Assembly (NCBI RefSeq): GCF_005877905.1
Contig: NZ_SWDV01000001.1
Span: 310,001 to 374,000, forward strand
Source: Pseudomonas nicosulfuronedens
Lineage (GTDB): Bacteria; Pseudomonadota; Gammaproteobacteria; Pseudomonadales; Pseudomonadaceae
Direction of reading: 5' to 3'
Length of the DNA stretch: 64,000 nt
Below the pieces are notes generated by a model that did no database searches, was not told the origin of the DNA, and saw only the letters and a list, made by a program, of their open reading frames with translations. Position 1 is the first letter of the stretch. Each line of letters starts with the position of its first letter. Shown here one piece after another: positions 22,568 through 30,533 of the stretch. The position numbers and the translations under genes are program-made.

Positions 22568-24522
22568 GACTCCGGGCTGGCCGCTGGCTGGCGGCCCTGG
22601 CACTGATCGTCGCCGCCAGCAGCCACGCCGCGCTCCGCCTGGAGCTGGACACCGACGGCCTGAGCGCCGCCCAGCGCCAGGCTAGCCAGCAACTGCTGGA
22701 CGAAGCCCTGCACACCCTGCCGGACAGCTTCGTGCAGCGCCTGGACCGCAGCGTCCAGGTGCAATGGCGCGACGACCTGCCCAGCAATGGCATGGGCCGC
22801 ACCCTGCGTCCCGGCGCCATTGCCCTGAATACCCGCTATCTCGGCCCGCTCACCGACGGCAGCGCCGCCACCGAGCAGACCGGCCGCACCCACGGCACCC
22901 TGCGCCGTGAGCTGCTGGCCACGCTGCTCCATGAGCTGACCCACCTCTACGACCGCGCACGCCTCTGGGATACCGAGGAAGGCCGGGTGATCCGCCGCTG
23001 CACGATGCGCGACAAGAGCCTCGGTCGCGTCGGCGCACCGGACGATTGCCGTGGCCAGACCGGCCGCCGCTTCAGCCTCTCGGACGATCCACGCCTGCTC
23101 GACCTTGCTGGCTGGCCGCAGTACGCCGGTAAACACGGCGAGCGCGAGCAGCACAACCGTTTCCTGCTGCGCAGCCCGGACAAGTACGAACTGACCAACC
23201 CGCGCGAGTACGTCGCGGTGAACATGGAGTACTTCCTCCTCGACCGCAGCTTCGCCTGCCGTCGCCCGGCGCTGTACCGCTACTACGCGGAGCGCTTCGG
23301 CGAGCGCCCGCATGACCCATGCTCGACGCAATACGCCTACCTCAACGCCGGCCGCGACTTCGGTCGCCAGCCACTGGGTTACCTGGACCCTGAGCGTGTC
23401 TACGAGGTCGACTACCTGATCGCCGAGGCCAACAACGAGATCGCCAGCCGCTGGGGCCACACCATGCTGCGCCTGGTGGTCTGCGCACCCGGGCGCCCGC
23501 GTGGCCCGGCCTGTCGGCTGGACCTGGACCAGCACCTGGTGCTGTCCTACCGCGCCTTCGTCGGCGACCTACAGCTCTCCAGCTGGGACGGACTGACCGG
23601 CGCCTATCCCTCGCGCCTGTTCGTGCTGCCACTGTCCCAGGTGATCGAGGAGTACACCAAGGTCGAGCTGCGCAGCCTTGCTTCGATCCCGCTCAAGCTC
23701 AGCCGCGACGAAGTCGCCAGCCTGGTGGAGCGCTCGGCGCAGAGCCACTGGAGCTACGACGGCAATTACTACTTCCTGTCCAACAACTGCGCGGTGGAAA
23801 CGCTCAAGCTGCTGCGCAGCGGCATCCAGCGCCAGAGCCTGCAGACCATGGACAGCATCACGCCCTACGGTGTTCTCGGCCTGCTGGAGAACAAGGGTAT
23901 CGCCGACGCTAGCGTGCTCGACAACCCCAAGGAAGCCCTGCGCCTGGGCTATCGCTTCGACTCCTTCCGCGACCGCTACCAGGCCATGTTCGACGTGCTG
24001 AAGCAGCGCATGAACGTCCCGCAGGAGAAGGTCGAGGACTGGCTCGCCCTCCCCGCTGTCGACCGCCGCCCGTGGTTCGACAAGGCCGACCTGCGCTCCA
24101 GCGCCGCCCTGCTGCTGCTTGAGCAGGCCTCGCTACGCCGTCAGCTGCTGCTGGCCCAGGACGAGCTCAAGCGCCTCTACCTGAGCAACCCGGACGCCAT
24201 GAAGAGCAAGCCGGACCTCGCGGCAGCCGGCAAGACGTTGCAGCAGATCCTCGACGACAGCGGCTTCCTCAGCCGCCCGGCCGAGCTGCTCGACGGCGGC
24301 TATGGCCTGCCCCAGGCGCCGGAGACGGCGACCCTGGAGAAGCAGACGCAGCAGCGCCAGCAGCGCCTGCGCCAGCTCAGCGACAACCTCGACCGCGAAG
24401 TGCGCGCCCTGCTCACTCCGGAGCGTCGTGACGAGCTGGCTGCGCTGGAAGCCAACACCAAGCAGATCGGCGCGCACCTGCGCGAGCTGCACAAGGCTTC
24501 GGGCGGGCTGGAGCTGCCCTGA
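22564..24522 (+). CDS. Periplasmic DUF4105 protein with Lnb-like His/Cys pair
   Basis: A 652-residue exported protein (signal peptide MRLRAGRWLAALALIVAASS-HA). The N-terminal third contains HELTHLYDRARLWD, a peptidase-like HExxH. The middle is the DUF4105 domain, now known as the Lnb N-terminal domain, an NlpC/P60-like fold; its expected catalytic pair is seen as H299 (SRWGHTMLRL) and C409 (LSNNCAVETLK). In enterococcal Lnb such a pair moves acyl chains on lipoproteins. The last 130 residues are a charged helical, coiled-coil-like tail. It starts with GTG 22564 inside the stop of DUF2388 copy 3. Substrate unknown. Confidence 0.8.
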   Translation: MRLRAGRWLAALALIVAASSHAALRLELDTDGLSAAQRQASQQLLDEALHTLPDSFVQRLDRSVQVQWRDDLPSNGMGRTLRPGAIALNTRYLGPLTDGSAATEQTGRTHGTLRRELLATLLHELTHLYDRARLWDTEEGRVIRRCTMRDKSLGRVGAPDDCRGQTGRRFSLSDDPRLLDLAGWPQYAGKHGEREQHNRFLLRSPDKYELTNPREYVAVNMEYFLLDRSFACRRPALYRYYAERFGERPHDPCSTQYAYLNAGRDFGRQPLGYLDPERVYEVDYLIAEANNEIASRWGHTMLRLVVCAPGRPRGPACRLDLDQHLVLSYRAFVGDLQLSSWDGLTGAYPSRLFVLPLSQVIEEYTKVELRSLASIPLKLSRDEVASLVERSAQSHWSYDGNYYFLSNNCAVETLKLLRSGIQRQSLQTMDSITPYGVLGLLENKGIADASVLDNPKEALRLGYRFDSFRDRYQAMFDVLKQRMNVPQEKVEDWLALPAVDRRPWFDKADLRSSAALLLLEQASLRRQLLLAQDELKRLYLSNPDAMKSKPDLAAAGKTLQQILDDSGFLSRPAELLDGGYGLPQAPETATLEKQTQQRQQRLRQLSDNLDREVRALLTPERRDELAALEANTKQIGAHLRELHKASGGLELP

Positions 24523-24540
24523 GGCCCACTGGCTGGACGG

Positions 24541-24610
24541 TTTGCGAGCAAGCTCGCTCCTACAGGCTGAAAACCGTGCCGCCCTTCGTAGGAGCGAGCT
24601 TGCTCGCGAA
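24541..24610. repeat. REP inverted pair
   Basis: Two inverted GTAGGAGCGAGCTTGCTCGC copies are separated by about 25 bases. They lie between the convergent DUF4105 and GFA-type genes, a typical REP position. Confidence 0.88.
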
Positions 24611-24633
24611 CCTTCCTGGTCAGGCCACCAGAA

Positions 24634-25035
24634 CTAGAGCCTCTCCTCCCACTCCTCTTCCAGCTGCTCGTCCAGGTGAATCCACGGCAGCCGGCTGTTC
24701 ACCCAGATATGCCGGTTCGGCAGCACCGTGGCGACCTCCTCCAGCGTCGCGGTGGTGATATCCAGCGTCTCCGGAGCCTGGTCCGTGAACAGGGCCAACT
24801 GGGCACCGCAGTTGCGGCAGAAGTAACGCACACAGGGCGGCGAAGAGCGGTACTCGGCAGGCTTGCCGTGAGTCCAGCGAAAACTCTTCAGCGGCACTGT
24901 CGTCCAGGTCGTGACGATGCCGCCGGTGGTACGCCGGCAGATCGAGCAATGGCAATGGGCGACGTCCGTCAGTTCGGCATCGCATTCGTAACGCAGTTGG
25001 CCGCAATGGCAGCCGCCGGTATGTACGGCACTCAT
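24634..25035 (-). CDS. GFA family (glutathione-dependent formaldehyde-activating-like) zinc protein
   Basis: A 133-residue protein with the cysteine set of the GFA/CENP-V fold: GGCHCGQLRYEC, then AHCHCSICRR, then YFCRNCGAQLALF. These bind structural and catalytic zinc. Despite the family name, few members have a proven reaction with S-hydroxymethyl-glutathione. The start ATG 25035 follows GGGAGGATC. It shares the strand with the PhyH-type dioxygenase gene 15 bases upstream, so the two may be co-transcribed. Confidence 0.88.
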   Translation of the reverse strand: MSAVHTGGCHCGQLRYECDAELTDVAHCHCSICRRTTGGIVTTWTTVPLKSFRWTHGKPAEYRSSPPCVRYFCRNCGAQLALFTDQAPETLDITTATLEEVATVLPNRHIWVNSRLPWIHLDEQLEEEWEERL

Positions 25036-25050
25036 CGTTGATCCTCCCTT

Positions 25051-25773
25051 TCAGTCGTACTCGGCCGCCTCATGGTCACCCAGCAGACGCCGCTGGCGAG
25101 GTGTGCAGGCGGCGAGCACCTCGGGGTTGAAGTTCCAGTTCAGGTAGGGCGAGAACTTCTGCGCCACCATTCTGCGCCCGTAGTGCACCTGGAGCAGGTA
25201 GCGCGTGCGCTCGCTGAGGTTGCGGCTGCCGGAATGCCACAGGTCGCTGCGAAACAGCAGGCAATCGCCCGCGCTGCACAGCACCGGTTCGGCCACCCTG
25301 CCCGCCCATTCGCGCTCGTCCGGTGTAGGCGCGCGGCCTGCGCGATGGCTGCCGGGGATCACCCAGGTGGGGCACAGCGCCTCGTCGATGTCATCCAGAT
25401 AGACCTGCGCGGTACAGATGAACATCGGAAGATCGAAGCCTGTTCCCGGCAGCGCGACCGGCAGGTAGTCCTGGTGCATGTCGGCGCCGATGAAGCCGGG
25501 ATGGCAGCGCCAGGCCGTCTGGCCGATCACATGGCAGTCCGCGCCCAGCGCAGCTTCCGCCAGCTCGATCAATCCCGGCGGATCCAGGTAGGGCAACCAG
25601 CGCGGGGAGCGGTTGAACACGCACTTGTAATGATCCACCAACCCCTGGTAGTCCCAGTGGAGCGGTCGCAGGCCATCGATCAGCGAGTGCAATTCGGCAA
25701 CCTGTTCGCTGTCCAGCAGGCCGCGCAGCAGGACGAAACCGTCCTCGCGAAGGGCCCGCAGGCCTTCCCTCAC
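25051..25773 (-). CDS. PhyH-type Fe(II)/2-oxoglutarate dioxygenase coupled to the gpuR-like gene
   Basis: A 240-residue protein of the phytanoyl-CoA dioxygenase family. The iron ligands are visible as H and D in MHQDYLPVAL and the distal H in LWHSGSRNLSERTRY, with the arginine that binds 2-oxoglutarate shortly after. It starts with GTG 25773, overlapping the stop of the LysR gene by four bases (GTGA), so translation is coupled. Being tied to genes for guanidino-acid use suggests it may hydroxylate a guanidino compound or amino acid; this is inference from position only. Confidence 0.83.
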   Translation of the reverse strand: MREGLRALREDGFVLLRGLLDSEQVAELHSLIDGLRPLHWDYQGLVDHYKCVFNRSPRWLPYLDPPGLIELAEAALGADCHVIGQTAWRCHPGFIGADMHQDYLPVALPGTGFDLPMFICTAQVYLDDIDEALCPTWVIPGSHRAGRAPTPDEREWAGRVAEPVLCSAGDCLLFRSDLWHSGSRNLSERTRYLLQVHYGRRMVAQKFSPYLNWNFNPEVLAACTPRQRRLLGDHEAAEYD

Positions 25774-26693
25774 GCCGGCTCCCCACTACCCAGCTCGGCC
25801 TGGGCGCGCTCCAGGGCGCCCAGGAAGGCCCCCAGCACTTCACCCGGCTCGGCACCCTGCCGGGTGACGCAATGAAACTCCGAGACGTAGGCGAGCTGCG
25901 CCGGGCGGATCGCCCGCAAGCGATCCTGTGCAACCCATTGCGCCGCATAGTGCGTCGGCAGGTAGCCGATGAAGGCACCGCTGAACACCAGGTTGGCGAT
26001 GGCTTCCATGGTGTAGGCGTTGGTCGCGCGGCTGAAGACCAGCCCGTGCGGGCGACGGCTCTCGGTCATGTAGCCGCGACCGACATACTCGGCCGCGCAG
26101 ATCTGCTCCAGCGAAGGCTCGTTTTCGATAGCGTCGAAGAACGGATGCCCCGGAGCGCAATAGAGGTTCTGCTCCTCGCGGAACAGCAGCTGGTAGCGCA
26201 GACCCGACAAGCGATGGTGGAAGGCACCGATGGCCAGTTGCAGGCGCTCCTCCAGCACGGCGTTCTCCAACTCGTCCGGACGCTGGGTATGCAGGTTCAG
26301 GCGCACCCGTGGGTGGCCTTCGCGGAATAGCCGGATGGCCAGCGGCATCGGCCAGCAGTGCTGGCCGAGCACGCCGTCGACGCAGCCCAGGTGCAGCACC
26401 TCGCGGTCGCGGCCGCCCAGGCCCGTCACCTGCTCGCGGAAGCGCTCGATGTCGACGAACAACCCGAGCGCCGCTTCGTAAAGCTGCTGCCCTTCCTCGG
26501 TGAGCTGGAAACCGCTGCTGCCGCGCCGGCAGAGCGAATAGCCCAGGCGCAACTCGAGGTCGCGGACCAGCACGCTCAGCCTCGACAGGCTGGTATTCAG
26601 GCGCACCTGGGCAGCAGTGAAGCCGCCCGCCTCGACGATGGTGCAAAAGGTGCGCAGCAGGCGCAGGTCGATATCGGAAAGATTGCCCAGCAT
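25770..26693 (-). CDS. gpuR: LysR-type regulator of the guanidino-acid genes (GpuR-like)
   Basis: A 307-residue LysR regulator with an N-terminal helix-turn-helix (residues 8-66: IDLRLLRTFCTIVEAGGFT, then SRLSVLVRDLELRLG) and a C-terminal ligand-binding domain. It lies 75 bases downstream of the ureohydrolase gene on the same strand. In P. aeruginosa the order gpuP-gpuA-gpuR is the 3-guanidinopropionate unit, and this arrangement matches. The name is assigned from context; a GbuR-like role is possible. Confidence 0.7.
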   Translation of the reverse strand: MLGNLSDIDLRLLRTFCTIVEAGGFTAAQVRLNTSLSRLSVLVRDLELRLGYSLCRRGSSGFQLTEEGQQLYEAALGLFVDIERFREQVTGLGGRDREVLHLGCVDGVLGQHCWPMPLAIRLFREGHPRVRLNLHTQRPDELENAVLEERLQLAIGAFHHRLSGLRYQLLFREEQNLYCAPGHPFFDAIENEPSLEQICAAEYVGRGYMTESRRPHGLVFSRATNAYTMEAIANLVFSGAFIGYLPTHYAAQWVAQDRLRAIRPAQLAYVSEFHCVTRQGAEPGEVLGAFLGALERAQAELGSGEPA

Positions 26694-26768
26694 GGGAGTT
26701 CTCGTGGCGGCGGGCGCAGGCCTTTCGTTATAGCGCCGAGCGCGCCGCCCCGTGAACCCCCAGGACGG

Positions 26769-27725
26769 TCAACGGCGCGCGGCGACCGAGTCGGCGAGGA
26801 CGCAGAGGAGCTCGAACATCATGGTAGCGCCCACCAGCGCGGTTGCCCCGCCCTGGTCGAATGGCGGCGAGACTTCCACCACGTCGGCGCCGATCAGGTT
26901 CAGCCCCTGCAGCCCGCGGATCATGTGCTGCGCCTCCAGCGTCGTCATGCCGCCGATCTCCGGCGTGCCGGTGCCCGGGGCGAAGGCCGGGTCGAGTACG
27001 TCGACGTCGAAGGTGACGTAGGTTGGCTCCTGTCCCACCACCCGGCGTACCTCGGCGAGCGTCGCCGCGACGCCGAGGTCGGCGAACTCTTCCATGTGGA
27101 TCACGCGGATGCCCTGCTCGTTGGCAAAGGCCTCGTCGTCGGCGTCATAGATCGAGCCACGAATGCCGATCTGCACCGTGCGCCTGGGATCCAGCAAGCC
27201 TTCCTCGATAGCGCGGCGGAACGGCGTGCCATGGGTGTAAGGGTTGTCGCCGAAGTAGCGGTCATTGGTGTCGGAATGGGCATCGAAATGCACCATGCCG
27301 ACGGGCCGCTCGGCGGCTAGTGCGCGGAAGATCGGCAGGGTCACCAGGTGATCGCCGCCCACCGACAACGGGATGGTGCCGGCGGCGTGAATGCGCCGGT
27401 AGAAGCCTTCGATCTGCTTGAGCGAATCGAGCAGGTCGATGGGGTTCACCGGGGCGTCGCCGATGTCGCCGATGCGCAGCAGGTCATAGGGCGCGATGTG
27501 GCTGACGTGGTGCACCTTGCGCATCAGGCTCGACTGGTTGCGCACCTCGCGCGGGCCGTGACGGGCGCCGGCGCGATTGGTGGTGCCGCCGTCCCAGGGC
27601 ACGCCAAGCAGGGCGATATCCACCTGCGCCGGGTCCTCGAAGATGGGCAGGCGCATGAAGCTGGGGATACCGGCGAAGCGCGGTACCTGCGCGGCGTCCA
27701 GAGGCTGCGGGAAGTCGTGGGGCAT
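26769..27725 (-). CDS. gpuA: Ureohydrolase: guanidinopropionase/guanidinobutyrase (agmatinase family)
   Basis: A 318-residue manganese enzyme that splits urea from a guanidino acid. All binuclear manganese motifs are present: GGDH, then FDAHSDTND, then TFDVDVLDPAFAPGTGTPE. The length equals that of GpuA (3-guanidinopropionase) and is near GbuA (4-guanidinobutyrase); the sequence GGTTNRAGARHGPREVRNQS is typical of both. Being next to a sodium symporter and a LysR gene in the gpuPAR order favours GpuA. The product would be beta-alanine (or GABA) plus urea. ATG 27725 follows CAGGAGA. Confidence 0.78.
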   Translation of the reverse strand: MPHDFPQPLDAAQVPRFAGIPSFMRLPIFEDPAQVDIALLGVPWDGGTTNRAGARHGPREVRNQSSLMRKVHHVSHIAPYDLLRIGDIGDAPVNPIDLLDSLKQIEGFYRRIHAAGTIPLSVGGDHLVTLPIFRALAAERPVGMVHFDAHSDTNDRYFGDNPYTHGTPFRRAIEEGLLDPRRTVQIGIRGSIYDADDEAFANEQGIRVIHMEEFADLGVAATLAEVRRVVGQEPTYVTFDVDVLDPAFAPGTGTPEIGGMTTLEAQHMIRGLQGLNLIGADVVEVSPPFDQGGATALVGATMMFELLCVLADSVAARR

Positions 27726-27750
27726 GGGGCGTCTCCTGTCGAGTTGGGGT

Positions 27751-29136
27751 TCAGTCGGCCTGCGCCTGCAGGCTGGCAGCCGGCGCGTCGGCGAGGCTGA
27801 CCACCACGAAGGTAATCAGGCTGGCGAGCAGGCCGTAGGCGATAGGGGTATTGGCGAGCACGCCGTCGATGGCCATGAAGGTGACCACCACCAGGCAGCC
27901 GACCACGATGCTGGTCATGGCTCCGCGAGCGGAGGCGCGGCGCCACAGCAGGGCGCCGAAGATCGGCACCAGCAGCCCGCCGACCAGCAGGTTGTAAGCG
28001 ATGCTCAGGGCGCCGATGACGTCGTTCACCAGGCACGCCAGGGCCAGCATCACCACCCCCATCAGCAGCGTGAACAGGCGGCTTTCGCGCAGGCCGTTGG
28101 GCGCGCCGGGGCGCAGGAAGCGTGCATAGATGTCCTCCTGGAACACCGTGGCGGCCGCCAGCAGGCAGCCCGAGGCGGTGGACATGATGGCCGACAGCGC
28201 CGCCGCCACGACCAGGCCGCGCAGGCCCGGCTGGAGCACCTGGCGGGTGACCTCCGCATAGGCGTTTTCCGGCACCGCCAGGTTGGGCAGCAGCACATGG
28301 GCGGCGGCGCCGATCAGCGCACAGGCCAGGCCATAGAGCATGCAGTAGACACCAGCGCCAAGACCGGCATAGCGCACCACCTTCTCGCTGCGCGCAGTGA
28401 ATACGCGCTGCCAGATGTCCTGGCCTATCAGTGCACCGAAGAAGTACAGCAGGAAGTAGGTGAGGATGGTGTCCAGGCCGATGTGGCCAAGGTCGAAGAA
28501 GCCCGCCGGCAGCACCTCCTGCATGCGCGACAGGCCGCCTGCCTGGTGGATCGACAGCGGCAACAGCACGGCGAAGATGCCCAGGGTCTTGATCACGAAC
28601 TGGATGATGTCGGTGAGGGTCAGCGACCACATGCCGCCGATCACCGAATAGACGATGACGATGCCGCCTCCGCAGAGGATCGCCGGGATGCGCGGTATCT
28701 CGAAGACCACCTCGGTCACCGAGCCGATGGCAATGGTCGCGGTGACCGCCACCATCAGGTCGTAGGCGACCATCACGATGCCGCCGATCAATCGCGAGGA
28801 CGCCTGGTAGCGCTGCTCGAGGATCTGCGTGACGGTGTAGACCTTCAGCCGCGCGATCTGCCGCGAGAACACCAGGCTGAGGACGATGATCCCCAGGCCC
28901 AGCATGAACACCAGCCACAGCCCGGACAGCCCGTAGAGGTAGCCGAGCTTCACCGTGCCGATGGTGGAGGCGCCACCGAGCACCACGGCAGCCATGGTAC
29001 CCAGGTAGAGCCCCGGGCCGAGGCGGCGCCCGGCCACGAGAAAGTCGTTCTGGTTGCGCGCCTTGCGCATTCCGTACCAGCCCAGGGCAAGCATGCCCAG
29101 GGCGTAGACCAGCATGATCAGGTAATCGAGCAGCAT
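27751..29136 (-). CDS. gpuP: Sodium:solute symporter, probable guanidino-acid importer
   Basis: A 461-residue inner-membrane protein with about 13 helices of the SSS family. The family segments GGASTIGTVKLGYLYGLSG and VIYSVIGGMWSLTLTDIIQF-type (here IVYSVIGGMWS) are present, as is SAIMSTASGCLLAAATVFQED, the conserved helix-8/9 sodium region. The start ATG 29136 has AGGAG nine bases upstream; the longer frame to 29235 lacks a site. It is first in the unit with the ureohydrolase 25 bases downstream, which indicates that it imports the guanidino substrate. Confidence 0.78.
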   Translation of the reverse strand: MLLDYLIMLVYALGMLALGWYGMRKARNQNDFLVAGRRLGPGLYLGTMAAVVLGGASTIGTVKLGYLYGLSGLWLVFMLGLGIIVLSLVFSRQIARLKVYTVTQILEQRYQASSRLIGGIVMVAYDLMVAVTATIAIGSVTEVVFEIPRIPAILCGGGIVIVYSVIGGMWSLTLTDIIQFVIKTLGIFAVLLPLSIHQAGGLSRMQEVLPAGFFDLGHIGLDTILTYFLLYFFGALIGQDIWQRVFTARSEKVVRYAGLGAGVYCMLYGLACALIGAAAHVLLPNLAVPENAYAEVTRQVLQPGLRGLVVAAALSAIMSTASGCLLAAATVFQEDIYARFLRPGAPNGLRESRLFTLLMGVVMLALACLVNDVIGALSIAYNLLVGGLLVPIFGALLWRRASARGAMTSIVVGCLVVVTFMAIDGVLANTPIAYGLLASLITFVVVSLADAPAASLQAQAD

Positions 29137-29340
29137 CGCGGGGGGCTCCTGTTGTTGTTGTGTGGGAATCAGGCCTTCGTCCCGCCAGCCTGATGCGCCT
29201 CGCCCCGCCAACAAATCCCCGAAGCCGGAAGCCAACTTTCGCCACCACGAAAGTGTCCTCCCAGTCCACGCCAGCCGGGTTTCAGCCGAACTCCCAGGCG
29301 CCTTGATGGAAAAACTTCCACCTCTCCAAGTGCTTGATTC

Positions 29341-29375
29341 GTATACGCATGTTATCGTTGTATACTGTGTATACA
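29341..29375. promoter_or_regulatory. GTATAC operator array before the toxin-antitoxin pair
   Basis: GTATAC occurs three times, at 29341, 29360 and 29369. The last two form the palindrome TGTATACTGTGTATACA (29359-29375). The array ends 24 bases before the antitoxin start and overlaps the likely promoter, as expected for autoregulation by a ribbon-helix-helix antitoxin. Confidence 0.65.
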
Positions 29376-29398
29376 GCGTAAACGGAGCTGTTCAAAAA

Positions 29399-29626
29399 GT
29401 GACCACTGTTGTTTCGTTCCGTGCCGATGATGCCCTCGTGGCGGCACTGGACCAGCTGGCCCGCGCCACCCATCGGGACCGGCCGTATCACCTGCGCCAG
29501 GCGCTGGCGCAGTACCTGGAGCGCCAGAGCTGGCACGTAGCGGCCATCGATGAAGGGGTGGCGGACGCCGATGCCGGCCACCTGCTGGAGCACGCCGCCA
29601 TTGAAGCCAAGTGGGGCCTGGCATGA
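29399..29626 (+). CDS. Ribbon-helix-helix antitoxin (ParD/RelB-like)
   Basis: A 75-residue protein beginning TTVVSFRADDALVAALDQLA, a classic ribbon (TVVSFR) followed by two helices, the DNA-binding fold of CopG/ParD antitoxins. The acidic C-terminal tail would bind the toxin. The start is GTG 29399 with GGAG 11 bases upstream; the frame is open further upstream but that part runs through the GTATAC operator. Its stop overlaps the toxin start (ATGA). Expected to repress its own promoter. Confidence 0.8.
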   Translation: MTTVVSFRADDALVAALDQLARATHRDRPYHLRQALAQYLERQSWHVAAIDEGVADADAGHLLEHAAIEAKWGLA

Positions 29627-29904
29627 GCCTGCAGTGGACGCACAAGGCCGCGGCTGATCTGGATGCCATCTACGACCACTACGTCGTGCTGATCGGCCCG
29701 GAAAAGGCGCTGCGGGCCATCCAGGACATCGTCGAGCAGGTCAGCCCGCTGGCAAACCTGGAGCAGAGCAGTAGCGGCGTGCCGAGCGAGGTGCCCGGCG
29801 TGCGCGAACTACCGGTCGAGCGCTGGCCGTACCAGGCTGCTTTCCGGGTGAAGGGGCGTTCTGTACAAGTTTTGCGCATCGACCGTGTGGATAACTCGGG
29901 GTAA
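29623..29904 (+). CDS. ParE/RelE-type toxin
   Basis: A 93-residue protein with the RelE/ParE pattern: MSLQWTHKAAADLDAIYDHY, then GPEKALRAIQDIVEQV, then VPGVRELPVERWPYQAAFRV and a final strand VQVLRIDRV. ParE toxins poison DNA gyrase and RelE toxins cut mRNA; which applies cannot be read from the sequence. It overlaps the antitoxin stop by four bases. It ends at VDNSG, a little short of the usual RelE C-terminus. Confidence 0.8.
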   Translation: MSLQWTHKAAADLDAIYDHYVVLIGPEKALRAIQDIVEQVSPLANLEQSSSGVPSEVPGVRELPVERWPYQAAFRVKGRSVQVLRIDRVDNSG

Positions 29905-30094
29905 AAGTAGCCACACGGTTACAAGATGTTTCAAAGTATTGACTTTGTCGTTTGATTAAAAAAGCATCCAAATGCGCGACATTGTGATTATCGGTCTGTT
30001 TATCGACTGATCTTGAATAGACGATTTATTGGTGACCGCTAATAACAAGCATGGTCACAAAATCTCAACGACGCCTGGCTTTTTCCAGGCAACA

Positions 30095-30120
30095 AAAAAC
30101 CCGGCCTTGGCCGGGTTTTT
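30095..30120. terminator. Bidirectional terminator between parE-type toxin and DUF2218 genes
   Basis: The near-perfect palindrome AAAAACCCGGCC / GGCCGGGTTTTT with a two-base centre has T-runs on both strands. It would end the toxin transcript and the convergent DUF2218 transcript. A smaller hairpin (GCCTGG / CCAGGC) precedes it at about 30073. Confidence 0.85.
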
Positions 30121-30148
30121 CCGTTTTTGCGCTTTTACGCCAGCGTTA

Positions 30149-30436
30149 TCAGGCGGCTTGCCAGTTCACCGGCAGTTGGCCTTCTTTCCAGGCGAAACGG
30201 TCAAGGTGGCTGACCACCACGTTCTGCAGGCGCTCCAGGCCTTCCGCGTCGGCGGACTCGGCATCCATCAGCAGCGCGTCGGGCATCGCCTGCAGACGGC
30301 AGGTGCCAAAATCGAAGGGCAGTACGCCACGGTCGTCGGTCAGTTCGACCGGCAGCTTGTGGGCGAAGTGGTTGCACAGGCGCTTGAGGTAGCGCGCGGC
30401 ATCGGGGGTAGGGACGGTGGCTCGGCTCGAAGGCAT
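30149..30436 (-). CDS. DUF2218 family protein
   Basis: A 95-residue cytoplasmic protein with the DUF2218 pattern: ARYLKRLCNHFAHKL, then LPFDFGTCRLQAMPDALL, then VVVSHLDRFAWKE. Related proteins occur near siderophore and iron genes in actinobacteria and proteobacteria, but no function is proven. The start is ATG 30436, matching the family N-terminus, with GGAGAAGAG upstream. It is divergent from a LysR gene 97 bases away that may control it. Confidence 0.8.
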   Translation of the reverse strand: MPSSRATVPTPDAARYLKRLCNHFAHKLPVELTDDRGVLPFDFGTCRLQAMPDALLMDAESADAEGLERLQNVVVSHLDRFAWKEGQLPVNWQAA

Positions 30437-30533
30437 CTTTTCTCTTCTCCATTTTGGGAGATGACATCCTAGGCGCCGGCAATCAAGGGAAAAACCCGCT
30501 ATTTTGCCTTTCACTCTTTAGCGGAGCTTCACA

